From a candidate division TA06 bacterium SM23_40 (GTDB taxonomy: Bacteria; LJUI01; SM1-40), in assembly GCA_001303705.1 (NCBI GenBank), contig LJUI01000016.1:1-28212 (forward strand): a stretch of DNA of 28,212 nucleotides, given 5' to 3'. The translations under genes were made by a program, and so were the position numbers. This document shows, piece after piece, positions 7,920 through 16,071 of this stretch. The notes beneath the pieces were generated by a model. It was not told where the DNA came from. It was given only the letters and a program-made list of their open reading frames with translations, and did not search any database. The stretch's first letter is position 1. The number at the start of each line of letters is the position of its first letter.

Positions 7920-10385
7920 TCACTCTTCGACGACCGTGAACAGGAACGTATCGTCGTCGATAAGGTTATTCGGCGGCGTCCCTATCTGGGCCGTGTACCC
8001 ATACTCACCGAGCGGCGCGATCATCGGCACGTTGTGCGACACCGGCACCACCAGCACCTCACTGGGCTGAAGCGTCACCGGCACCGGGCCGAGCAGATAC
8101 CGTGTTCCGCCCCCCGGGAGCTGCACGAGGGTTCTCGCATAGAAACTCTGCATCTGCGTCGTCAGATTCGTGACAGTCGCAGTGTAGCTCAGAACCCCGC
8201 CTCGCGGCACGATCGTCACGTCCGGCGCTAGCTCGACCGTCGCGATCTGAGGAGCCGACACCTCGACGTCATCGATATGCCAGCCTTCCCGCACAACACC
8301 CTGATCACTCCCGAACCGGAACCTCAGTCTCACTGCCCCCATGTAATCGGACAGATCGAATACCGCCTCGCTCCAGTCATAGGCGCCGGAGTACAGCGGG
8401 GTACCGACGGGGAACGGGCCTGTAGTCCCGCGGGACGTGTAGGGGTACCCGCCCTCGGGTTCAACCTCTACCCAGTTCACGCCCCCATCGACGGTAATCT
8501 CGACGATGCCGCCATCGTAGGCTCGGCCGGGATAGGCCTCTGAGGTCTCGGCCTCCACCCAGTGCCACATGGTGAGTGTCGAATTGGGATCGAGGCCGAA
8601 CGGCGGGGTCATCAATCCCGCGTCGTCGAAATTGGAATAGGGACCGGTCCCCGTATCGCCGCACTTCCAGCTGTAGCTGCCGGCGGGGGTGTGGTTCCGC
8701 TCTGTGCTCAGATGCCACTCGTCGTTGAATCCCTGCGTGATGGCCTCGTGTGTCCAATCGCCGACACCTGCCTCCATATCGTCAGCGTATCCGGTTGTGA
8801 CGACCCATACCTCGAACGTATCGGTCCAGGCATGCCCGCCACTGGCGGTGATCTCGATAGCGATCGGCAGCGCATAGGGTACCGGCGTGGCGTGCGCGAT
8901 CTGGATGACAAACGGATCCGATGCGTTATTCCCGGTTCCGATCGGCGGGATATCCCCGAAGCTCGAGGTACCCTCGATCACCTCGAGGTACGGATCCCAC
9001 TCCGTGATCGTCCCTTCCACATTGTTCGCTTCAGCCATACCCGAGTTGCGGACCTTGACGATCAGATCTGCTACCTCCCCGGGATCGATCCGCATATTGG
9101 CATTGCCGCCGACTGTATCGTCAATGAGGTGGCCGTTGTAGTGCACGTCCACCGAACCCGCCACCCTCATCATGAACAGGTTCGCCCCCAGGTTCTCCTG
9201 GAACTGGCCGAGGATGGTGTTCGTGTCCGGCTGCCAGAATGCGCTCCCGACCTCATTGCTGAACCCGAAAATCTTGGGCTTCGTCGTCTGCTCTCCATAC
9301 TCGTAATCGATGCTGCCGCCGTTCACGAGGTAGAGGAGCTCCCACGGGGTCCCCGGGTCGTAGTTGTTCACCCTCGTCAGACTATCGGCCAGCTCGACAT
9401 ATATGTCGTGATCGGGCGTGTAGATATAGTCATAACCCCAGGGATAGAGACAGAGATCCCCGTAGCTGTGGTAGTCCTGGCAGAACGTGAACTCGTGGGA
9501 TTCCATCAGGTCGCGCATCGCCTGGGTCTCCGGCTCGGAGAACGGAGCGGGACCTCGATACGTCTCGCTCGACGGAGTCGGGCTGGAACCGATATTGTCA
9601 TAGCCCCACATGTACCCGTAGTTCCGATTGAGATCGACGCCGTAGATGCCGCCGCCGTTATCTCTCCTGTTCTTGCGCCACATACCGCTCGAGTATGTCT
9701 CGTTGTACACATAGCCATCGGGATTCACCACCGGCACAAACCAGACCTCTCTCGTGTCCACGATCTCAGTGATCTCTGGATTGATGCCGTAGTTCTCCAC
9801 GAGGTGCTCGATCGTATAGATGCAGATCGAGCAGCCGATCGGCTCGCGCGCATGATGGACACCGTCGAACAGCAACTCGGGCTCGTCAGGATCCTCGTAT
9901 GTCGGATCATCCGAGACCTTCATCGCCCAGAGGATACGGTCCTCCCAGGTACCTCCGATATTGATCTTCGGAGTGGTGATATCAGGATACGCCGCATGGA
10001 TCATATCGAGGGCGTCGATCATCTCCTGGTAGGTATAGTACGGGCCGAAGGCGATTCGGCCCGCCCCGAACTGCTTCTCTCGATGGGCCGCGAGGTCAGG
10101 GATCAATACCTCCACATCGAGGCCGAGCTCAGTCTCGAGAAATCTCACCTCCTCGGGCGTCGTCACGATCTCGACGTAGGTGCCTGCCTTGACCGTGGCG
10201 ATATCGAGATCGAGCAGCCTTATCTGCTGCACAACCTGTTCCATATAGTCCTTCGATTCCGGATAGACCCTGGCCAGCATCTGGGTAGCTGCAGCACCTG
10301 CTTCGGGCCTTGCCAGCGCAATGCCCAGCGCGCAGACGATGGCAAGTGCCAGCCCCTTCATAGATAGTGCCCGGACCGATCTCAT
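7920..10385 (-). CDS. Secreted M14 zinc carboxypeptidase with shared C-terminal domain
   Basis: The protein has 821 residues. The ATG at 10385 follows GGGGGAG and opens a signal peptide (KGLALAIVCALGIAL). Residues ~34-110 form a propeptide-like region. The catalytic domain spans ~115-410. Zinc ligands are His178 and Glu181 (GVHHAREP) and His306 (QDYHSYGD). Substrate-binding Asn253-Arg254 lies in DLNRNYGY, and the likely catalytic Glu is Glu378 (GFSNEVGS). Residues ~411-530 form a beta-sandwich (DPGEVADLIVKVRNSG). Residues ~534-710 resemble the jelly-roll found after M6/M14 exopeptidases (DDMEAGVGDW ... GWHIDDVEV). Residues ~717-821 are the shared C-terminal domain (VPRGG, QLPGGGTRYLLGP, VPMIAPLGEYGY, DDDTFLFTV). 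It is a tandem paralog of 10523-13609 and has its own promoter at 10458-10486. It probably removes C-terminal residues from extracellular peptides. Confidence 0.93.
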   Translation of the reverse strand: MRSVRALSMKGLALAIVCALGIALARPEAGAAATQMLARVYPESKDYMEQVVQQIRLLDLDIATVKAGTYVEIVTTPEEVRFLETELGLDVEVLIPDLAAHREKQFGAGRIAFGPYYTYQEMIDALDMIHAAYPDITTPKINIGGTWEDRILWAMKVSDDPTYEDPDEPELLFDGVHHAREPIGCSICIYTIEHLVENYGINPEITEIVDTREVWFVPVVNPDGYVYNETYSSGMWRKNRRDNGGGIYGVDLNRNYGYMWGYDNIGSSPTPSSETYRGPAPFSEPETQAMRDLMESHEFTFCQDYHSYGDLCLYPWGYDYIYTPDHDIYVELADSLTRVNNYDPGTPWELLYLVNGGSIDYEYGEQTTKPKIFGFSNEVGSAFWQPDTNTILGQFQENLGANLFMMRVAGSVDVHYNGHLIDDTVGGNANMRIDPGEVADLIVKVRNSGMAEANNVEGTITEWDPYLEVIEGTSSFGDIPPIGTGNNASDPFVIQIAHATPVPYALPIAIEITASGGHAWTDTFEVWVVTTGYADDMEAGVGDWTHEAITQGFNDEWHLSTERNHTPAGSYSWKCGDTGTGPYSNFDDAGLMTPPFGLDPNSTLTMWHWVEAETSEAYPGRAYDGGIVEITVDGGVNWVEVEPEGGYPYTSRGTTGPFPVGTPLYSGAYDWSEAVFDLSDYMGAVRLRFRFGSDQGVVREGWHIDDVEVSAPQIATVELAPDVTIVPRGGVLSYTATVTNLTTQMQSFYARTLVQLPGGGTRYLLGPVPVTLQPSEVLVVPVSHNVPMIAPLGEYGYTAQIGTPPNNLIDDDTFLFTVVEE

Positions 10386-10457
10386 CTTGTCTCCCCCTCT
10401 CCTGCACGGTGACATTCCAGTTCATCCCGGGATCGTCCTCCGCCCCGGGCGACTCCC

Positions 10458-10486
10458 ATTGTACACAATTTCATCGGGCCAGTCAA
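10458..10486 (-). promoter_or_regulatory. Sigma-70-type promoter for the first M14 gene
   Basis: Minus strand: TTGACT (10486-10481), 17-base spacer, TACAAT (10463-10458); each box has one mismatch. The start would be near 10451, leaving a short leader of ~66 bases that contains a CCCGGG ... CCCGGG inverted repeat. The promoter lies in the 137-base gap after the other M14 gene, so the two paralogs can be expressed separately. Confidence 0.6.
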
Positions 10487-10522
10487 GCTATCATTCTCCA
10501 GCCCGTAGGTCATGGTCGCCGC

Positions 10523-13500
10523 TCAGCGCCTCCCGCCGATGAGCACGATCTTCCGTATGGCCACGTCGTCCGAGGCCTCCAGCCGGCAGAGATAGATACC
10601 CGGAGCCACGGCACGACCCTGGCCGTCCCGGCCATCCCACATCACCTCACCCGGTCCGGCATCGACAAGGCCTTCCTGCAGCACGGCCACGAGCTGGCCA
10701 AGGGTGTTGTACAGACGGACAGAGACATGGGACCGACGGGGCAGAGAGTAGGCGATCCTGCACGTTCCGGGCGCCGGATTGGGATGACTCTGGCCCGCGA
10801 AGAACAGCGCCGGCCGGTCACCGCCACCAGAGCCTTCCCCTTCGGCGACTCCCGTGGTAGGAAGCCAGACGAGGATCCGGAACATGAGTGTGTCGCGCTC
10901 GGCCGTATCCGAGATGCCGTCCAGGCAGAACGATGTGTACACGACGCTGTACACACTCGTGGCGACACGCACGCCCGCCGAGCCGGAACTCAAAGGATAA
11001 ATGGGGCCGGGGATCCAGTAGAGGAAGGTCACCCCCGGGTCGACCGGATCGATCTCCTCAGCGAATGTCTGGGTGTTGGGCGGGCCCGAAAGATCCAGGA
11101 TCAGGCCGTCCCCGATTGTGTCCCCCGGCGCCCCCAGCAGTTGATCCCACCCGTTGTTGTATCCGACGTCAGCCTGCACGAAGTCCGCATGCATGTAGTC
11201 ATGATAGAACGCATTCGCCTGGGTGCCGCCTTGTGTCAGCGCGGTACCCAGTTGCTGTCCCGAGATGAAGAGATGGCCGCCATCGAGAAGGAAGCTGCGG
11301 AGCGCCTCCTGTTCCTGTTGGGCCGGCGCCCCTGCGGGGTAGATGGCGACGAGCTCACCACCCCCATACTGGCCCAGTGTGGCCTCATCGATCGGGCCGC
11401 GATAAAAAGCATTCCACATGTCGTGATCCACGCCGAGATTGTTGAGCGAACTGAGATAAGCATCAAGCGCCGGATAGATCGCTCGCGCACCGGGCAGCGG
11501 GTTCAGGTGCGCCACCAACCAGTCATTAACGAGATAGTGTTCGTAGACGATGCGCTCACCCTGCGCAAAGAACGAGAGCGAGGAGAAGCCGGCCAGGCTA
11601 TCGCCGTTCCCATCGTTTGCGAACTCGTCGCTCGCCGTGACATCCACATGAAAGTCCGATTCGAAAGAAGGCGACCAATAGCCACCGTAGGTACGGTCGT
11701 CCGGAAGTCCATCCCCGTGCGCTCCATCATCATACAGGGGAATCGTCGCGATGACCCCGCTATCCGGCGCTGCGATGGCAGCCTCCACATCCTGAAGGTC
11801 GCCGCCTTCCCAGATGGTCGTCGTGATCGTCACCTGGCCGCCTACCGTGCAGTAACGTGGCGTGACATCGACATCGAGGAACTCCGGCGGAAACTCGTCG
11901 CTCCCGACCACTGGAATGAGGAGGGTATCGCTGCCGACGGGCTGGTTAGCCGAATCCTGGAATTCGACCGCGAACCCCAATGTCTCACCGTCGGGACAGT
12001 CTGAGAGGACCTTGAACCAGTATGCTGGCACATCATATGAGTGCACGCCCGGGCCGACATCGCCGAATTCCATGTGTCCCATCGACCAGTCCACGCCCTC
12101 GAACGGTGCGACCCAGGGGCTATCGGTAGAGAGCGCAGCCGTCACGCCATCAGCCGGGCGGACGCTCTGGTTGTTCAGGTCGAGGCGGAGAAGGATATAT
12201 TCTCCCGGATCGACCTCGCCATCATCGTCTCCGATATTGTACAGATAGCTCTCGTCGCCCCCGGCGACTACGGTATACGCTTCTACTGTGAGGTCCGGAT
12301 CGAGATTTCCGGCCCAGCGGAGCATGAACAGGTTCGCTCCCAGATTCTCCTCACATTGTTCGATGATGATATTCGTATCCGGCTCCCAGAACCAGTCTCC
12401 CACCTCGTGGCTCACGCCGAAGATCTTGTTCTTGAAGATCTGCTCACCGTATTCGTAGTCGATACTCCCGCCATTGACGATATAGAGAACCTCCCAGAGC
12501 GTTCCATACTCGTACCCGTTGCCCACCGTGAGGCTCTCGGCGATCACGCGATAGAACGCGTCATCCTCGGTGTAGACGAAGTCGTACCCATACGGCAACA
12601 AGCACAGGTCGCCAAAGCTGTGGAAGTCCTGGGCGAAGATGAATTCGTGGGAGTCGATCAGACTCCGCATGGCCTGCGTCTCCGGCTCTGAGAACGCGTA
12701 TGGACCGCGGTAGGTCTCGTCTTCGGGATACGGGCTCGAGCCAAGGTTGTCGTATCCCCACATATATCCCCAGTTCCGATTGAGATCGACCCCATAGATC
12801 CCCCCGCCGTTGTCCCTGCGATTCTTCCGCCACATCCCGTCCGGCAACGTCTCGTTGTACACATAGCCGTCAGGGTTGACGACCGGCACGAACCAGGCCT
12901 CGCGCCCATCAACGATCTCGGTGATGTCGGGAATAAGGCCGTAGTATTGACAGAGATACTCAATGGTATGGAGACAGATCGAGCATCCGATCGGTTCACG
13001 TGCATGCTGTACACCATTGATCAGCACTTCCGGCTCATCCGGATCTTCAACTGTCGGATCGTCCGAGACCTTCATCGCCCAGATCGTTCTCCCCTCCCAA
13101 GAGGCGCCGAGATCGATCTTCTCCGTGGTGATGTCGGGGAACCGGGCATGGAGCGAGTCGAGCTCCTCCACCATCTCCGCATAGGTGTAGTACGGACCGA
13201 AATCAAACGGCATATAGCCGAATTGCTCCAGGCGATGAGCGGCGAGGTCCGCGATGACTACCTCAGCTACCGCCCCCCGGTCCTCCAGAGAGACGAGCTC
13301 CTCGCGCGTCGCGATAATGTCGACCCAGAGCTCAGGGTCGGTCCTGAGCGTGGCGATATCGAGGCCGAGCCGGAGGAACTCGCGCGCCTCCTCTCGGGAC
13401 TCAGGGTAGACTCTCAGCAACATCTTCGCCGGCTGGCCAGGAGAGAGGCTCTCACTCGACCCCGCCCGGCTCGTGGCTGGGCCAGCTGCTAACGAGACAG

Positions 13501-13609
13501 CCGCCGCCCCCAGCAGAATGACCAGCCCCACACACAAGGCTGGTCTTTTCAAAACGGACGGACCGTACCTACGATTCTTCGCGAATGTCACCGAGTTCCA
13601 AGGCTGCAT
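10523..13609 (-). CDS. Large secreted M14 zinc carboxypeptidase with FlgD-like/type IX-like C-terminal sorting tail
   Basis: The protein has 1028 residues from the ATG at 13609 (a GTG directly precedes it; AGGAGG lies 7 bases upstream of the ATG). The signal anchor at ~20-42 is ALCVGLVILLGAAAVSLA. The catalytic domain at ~138-435 closely resembles the neighbour's: His202 and Glu205 (GVQHAREP), His330 (QDFHSFGD), Asn277-Arg278 (DLNRNWGY), Glu402 (GVSHEVGD). Residues ~436-680 form beta-sandwich modules. Residues ~687-917 resemble a glutamine-amidotransferase-like or flavodoxin-like fold (FLLDGGHLFISGQQLG), without an evident nucleophile. Residues ~939-1024 are a FlgD-like domain with the classic order HPNP, IAYSLP, VRLYNTLGQLV, WDGRDGQGR, APGIYLCRL and a basic end. 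Such tails mark cell-surface or type-IX-secreted proteins in FCB-group bacteria. The neighbour's shared C-terminal domain is absent. Confidence 0.93.
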   Translation of the reverse strand: MQPWNSVTFAKNRRYGPSVLKRPALCVGLVILLGAAAVSLAAGPATSRAGSSESLSPGQPAKMLLRVYPESREEAREFLRLGLDIATLRTDPELWVDIIATREELVSLEDRGAVAEVVIADLAAHRLEQFGYMPFDFGPYYTYAEMVEELDSLHARFPDITTEKIDLGASWEGRTIWAMKVSDDPTVEDPDEPEVLINGVQHAREPIGCSICLHTIEYLCQYYGLIPDITEIVDGREAWFVPVVNPDGYVYNETLPDGMWRKNRRDNGGGIYGVDLNRNWGYMWGYDNLGSSPYPEDETYRGPYAFSEPETQAMRSLIDSHEFIFAQDFHSFGDLCLLPYGYDFVYTEDDAFYRVIAESLTVGNGYEYGTLWEVLYIVNGGSIDYEYGEQIFKNKIFGVSHEVGDWFWEPDTNIIIEQCEENLGANLFMLRWAGNLDPDLTVEAYTVVAGGDESYLYNIGDDDGEVDPGEYILLRLDLNNQSVRPADGVTAALSTDSPWVAPFEGVDWSMGHMEFGDVGPGVHSYDVPAYWFKVLSDCPDGETLGFAVEFQDSANQPVGSDTLLIPVVGSDEFPPEFLDVDVTPRYCTVGGQVTITTTIWEGGDLQDVEAAIAAPDSGVIATIPLYDDGAHGDGLPDDRTYGGYWSPSFESDFHVDVTASDEFANDGNGDSLAGFSSLSFFAQGERIVYEHYLVNDWLVAHLNPLPGARAIYPALDAYLSSLNNLGVDHDMWNAFYRGPIDEATLGQYGGGELVAIYPAGAPAQQEQEALRSFLLDGGHLFISGQQLGTALTQGGTQANAFYHDYMHADFVQADVGYNNGWDQLLGAPGDTIGDGLILDLSGPPNTQTFAEEIDPVDPGVTFLYWIPGPIYPLSSGSAGVRVATSVYSVVYTSFCLDGISDTAERDTLMFRILVWLPTTGVAEGEGSGGGDRPALFFAGQSHPNPAPGTCRIAYSLPRRSHVSVRLYNTLGQLVAVLQEGLVDAGPGEVMWDGRDGQGRAVAPGIYLCRLEASDDVAIRKIVLIGGRR

Positions 13610-13680
13610 CACCCACCCTCCTGGTCTGTGCCATGTGCGTCTGGTACGACGTGTGCGCGAGTGCCCATATCACTCGCGGG

Positions 13681-13702
13681 CGGCGAGACCCGCGTCTCGC
13701 CG
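13681..13702 (-). promoter_or_regulatory. Perfect hairpin in the leader of the large M14 gene
   Basis: CGGCGAGAC / GTCTCGCCG forms a perfect 9-base-pair stem with a 4-base loop (GCGG in the transcript). It lies midway in the ~218-base leader between the promoter at 13834-13862 and the start at 13609. No T-run follows on the minus strand, so it is unlikely to be a terminator; mRNA stability or translational control is possible. Confidence 0.35.
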
Positions 13703-13833
13703 GACAAACGGGAGCGCCTCCGCTCAACAGAGACCGCCCCCGTCTCACCGAGCATGAGATCTACGACCCGAGTCGGGCCGGCCACAATCCCTTATCAGCG
13801 GCGAAGAGCCCACTGTGCCGCGATCGGCCATGC

Positions 13834-13862
13834 ATTATGGCACATGAGGCACAGCTGGTCAA
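13834..13862 (-). promoter_or_regulatory. Sigma-70-type promoter for the large M14 gene
   Basis: Minus strand: TTGACC (13862-13857), 17-base spacer, CATAAT (13839-13834); each box has one mismatch. The start would be near 13827. The remainder of the 13610-14060 gap holds the hairpin at 13681-13702 and the terminator at 14000-14032; nothing else is seen. Confidence 0.55.
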
Positions 13863-13999
13863 GTGGATTCCGCCGGGATTGTGGGACGTGCGGACCGGAG
13901 TACAAGGAGACAGGCTAGATGTAGAATCTGGTCATCCGGACAGGACAGCAGTCACTCGCTGAGGGAACTCCTGCGCCAACCTGAGTTATGGGCGGGGTC

Positions 14000-14032
14000 A
14001 AACAGAAAGCGTTCGGCCGAACGGCCGAACGC
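14000..14032 (-). terminator. Intrinsic terminator after the HD-GYP response regulator
   Basis: GCGTTCGGCC (14032-14023 on the minus strand) and GGCCGAACGC (14018-14009) form a perfect 10-base-pair stem with loop GTTC. TTTCTGTTTG follows. It lies 28 bases after the stop codon at 14061. Confidence 0.75.
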
Positions 14033-14060
14033 CTGGCGTGCAAGCAGTATGATACGGGTG

Positions 14061-15710
14061 TCAACTCGAGACCTCGGCCGCCTCCACTGATTCCTCAACC
14101 TCCGACATCTCGTCGGCCGTGTCGCCGGCCGTGTCCCCGGACATAGATTGTGGTGACCACCCCTTGCGCTTCTTCTTCTCAGTTCGAATCAACCTCAGGA
14201 GAACCTCAACAACTCTGGGATCGAACTGCTTCCCGGATTCCGCAGTCAGCCTCGCACAGGTCTCCTCGCCGCTCATGCTCGGTCGATAGGAGCGATGAGA
14301 TGTGAGAGCGTCATAGGCATCGGCAACCTTCAGAATCCTCGCTCCGAGTGGAATGTCCTCTCCCCTCAGATGGTCAGGAAAGCCTTCCCCATTGTACCGC
14401 TCGTGATGGTGGCGGATGATGGGACGCACTCTGGCGAGGAACCGGATAGGCCTGATGATCCGTTCTCCGACGATCTGGTGCTTCTGTATAAGCGCGAACT
14501 CCTGAGGGGTCAGCTCCCCGTCCTTGGTCAACAGCTCATCCCGCAGGCCGATCTTGCCGATGTCATGGAGGATCGCCGCGTACTGAATCTCGCGCACCTC
14601 TTCCTTCGGCAGACCCATCTCGCGTGCGATCCACGTCGCACACTTGGCAACGCGCTCAGAGTGTCCCCTGAGATACGGATCCTTCGCCTCCGCGGCCAAG
14701 ACCAGCGCGAGCAGCGTCTCGAGGTAGCTCTTTCTCAGGTCTTCGAAGAGCGATATGTTCTGGAGGGCGATCGAAGCGGCGCCGCCGATCGTCGCCAGAA
14801 GCTCCAGATCCTTGTCACAGAGTGGCTTCTGATCGACCCTGTTGGCCGCACAGAGCAACCCGAAGTTCTCGTTCCGCCCGCGCAGGCAGACGCAGGCCAT
14901 GGACTCGGAGGTACCGCTCTCCTCATCGTTCAGCAACAGGGGCTGACCGTTCGTGACGACGTTGACGAGCGGATTGTCAGACATCTCAAGCCGCATACCC
15001 CGTTCGAGTCTACCCTCAAATCCACACACTAGTTTCACTACCAAGGAGCGCCCTTTCTCCTGAAGGAGCATGATTGCTCCGTCCCTCACTTCCAGGGTCT
15101 GAGTGACCTCCTCGAGCACGAGATGAAGGAGTCTCCCCAGGTCGAGCTCTTGGCATAGCCTGGTAGTGAGCTCCTTCAGCGCTGAGAGCTGCCTCAGCTT
15201 GCGAGCAAGCTGGCGATCCAGCTCTCTCTCCTTCTCCTCCAGGCGCTCACAGTTGTCTCGTAGCTTCTTGTTCATTTCCGTCAGATTCTCCACAAGCTCA
15301 GCTCGATCCTTCAACGACTTCCGGTATTCCAGGGCCTGCTGTACGACCTCCTTCACATCCTCGGCCTTGAACGGCTTTATAATGTAGTCGAAGGCACCAT
15401 GACGGAGCGCGTCAAGTGCCGACTCCAATGAGGCGTGTGCGGTCATCATCACCACAACAACATCTTCGTTGTGTTGTTTGATGACCTTCAGCGCCTCGGT
15501 GCCTGTCATGCCCGGGAGACGGATGTCCAAGAGGAGAACGTCCGGTGAGCCTGATTTGACGTGCTCGATGGCCTCCTCAGCGGAGGCCAGCTTGACAAGC
15601 CGAAGGCTTTCATCGGCACTGCTAAGCACGTTCACCAGGAGCTCGGCGAACGCTGTCTCATCTTCAACAACCACGACTTCTTGTGTCAAAACTTCCTGCA
15701 ACCGTTCCAT
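14061..15710 (-). CDS. Response regulator with receiver, GAF and HD-GYP domains (probable cyclic-di-GMP phosphodiesterase)
   Basis: The protein has 549 residues from the ATG at 15710. An ATG at 15740 is in frame, but it lies at or before the transcription start expected from the sigma-54 promoter at 15748-15762. Residues ~10-120 are a receiver domain with acidic pair Glu16-Asp17, phospho-acceptor Asp62 (LLLDIRLPG), Thr90 and Lys112 (IIKPF). Residues ~130-180 form a coiled coil. Residues ~185-325 are a GAF domain. Residues ~330-510 are HD-GYP: His382-Asp383 (AAILHDIGKIG), RHHHERYNG (433-441), GEGFP (441-445, Phe in place of Tyr) and VADAYDALTS. The family hydrolyses cyclic di-GMP, so phosphorylation should set cyclic-di-GMP level. 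The C-terminus is acidic and low in complexity. It is a single-gene unit directly downstream of the kinase/NtrC pair and ends at a strong terminator. Confidence 0.92.
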   Translation of the reverse strand: MERLQEVLTQEVVVVEDETAFAELLVNVLSSADESLRLVKLASAEEAIEHVKSGSPDVLLLDIRLPGMTGTEALKVIKQHNEDVVVVMMTAHASLESALDALRHGAFDYIIKPFKAEDVKEVVQQALEYRKSLKDRAELVENLTEMNKKLRDNCERLEEKERELDRQLARKLRQLSALKELTTRLCQELDLGRLLHLVLEEVTQTLEVRDGAIMLLQEKGRSLVVKLVCGFEGRLERGMRLEMSDNPLVNVVTNGQPLLLNDEESGTSESMACVCLRGRNENFGLLCAANRVDQKPLCDKDLELLATIGGAASIALQNISLFEDLRKSYLETLLALVLAAEAKDPYLRGHSERVAKCATWIAREMGLPKEEVREIQYAAILHDIGKIGLRDELLTKDGELTPQEFALIQKHQIVGERIIRPIRFLARVRPIIRHHHERYNGEGFPDHLRGEDIPLGARILKVADAYDALTSHRSYRPSMSGEETCARLTAESGKQFDPRVVEVLLRLIRTEKKKRKGWSPQSMSGDTAGDTADEMSEVEESVEAAEVSS

Positions 15711-15747
15711 CTTCTCTGTAACCTTCAGACCGCGACTCATCTCAAGA

Positions 15748-15762
15748 GCAACTATTGTGCCA
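15748..15762 (-). promoter_or_regulatory. Sigma-54 (RpoN) -24/-12 promoter
   Basis: The minus strand reads T-TGGCAC-AATAG-TTGC-T, an exact match to TGGCAC-N5-TTGC (TGGCAC at 15762-15757, TTGC at 15751-15748). The start would fall near 15736. This fits control by an NtrC-type activator such as the one encoded at 16072-17451. An inverted repeat GCCCTCG (15894-15900) / CGAGGGC (15954-15960) lies 145-210 bases upstream, where enhancer sites usually sit, but its role is a guess. Confidence 0.75.
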
Positions 15763-15969
15763 AAGTCGAGCCACCCGTGCGAGGGTCATGTGGGCGCCCC
15801 ATAAGCCCGGACTACCGCGATCTGCAACGCCAAAAAAATCAAAGAGTTGAGCCAACGGAATACGGGGCAGGGCGTGTATCCGAGTCGTTTATGGCCCTCG
15901 GTGCTGGTCACGAGATTGTCGCAAGAGTGTTGTGAGTTATCACCCAGACGAAACGAGGGCATAATTTGA

Positions 15970-15997
15970 GGGCGAATATCCAGCAGGATACTCGCCC
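15970..15997 (-). terminator. Hairpin downstream of the NtrC gene, possible terminator
   Basis: On the minus strand GGGCGAGTATCC, loop TGCT and GGATATTCGCCC form a 12-base-pair stem with one G-U pair. Only a weak T/A stretch (TCAAATTATG) follows. It lies ~75 bases after the stop at 16072. Confidence 0.45.
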
Positions 15998-16018
15998 ATC
16001 AGTTAGCCCGTCTGGGGG

Positions 16019-16039
16019 AAAAACCGCCCCGAATTGCGG
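16019..16039 (-). terminator. Weak intrinsic terminator after the NtrC gene
   Basis: On the minus strand CCGC (16039-16036), an 8-base loop, GCGG (16027-16024) and then TTTTT (16023-16019). The stem is short but the T-run is good; it lies ~33 bases after the stop at 16072 and may act with the longer hairpin at 15970-15997. Confidence 0.4.
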
Positions 16040-16071
16040 ATTTCTACTCAGCAGGGCAGCGCTCACGGCCG

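Noticed and set aside
8562-12004. Two long open frames on the plus strand (about 601 and 545 codons) opposite the carboxypeptidase genes
   Set aside because: They are antisense to clear M14 coding sequence with intact active sites, are arginine/histidine-rich without any recognisable domain, and are explained by GC-biased codon use.
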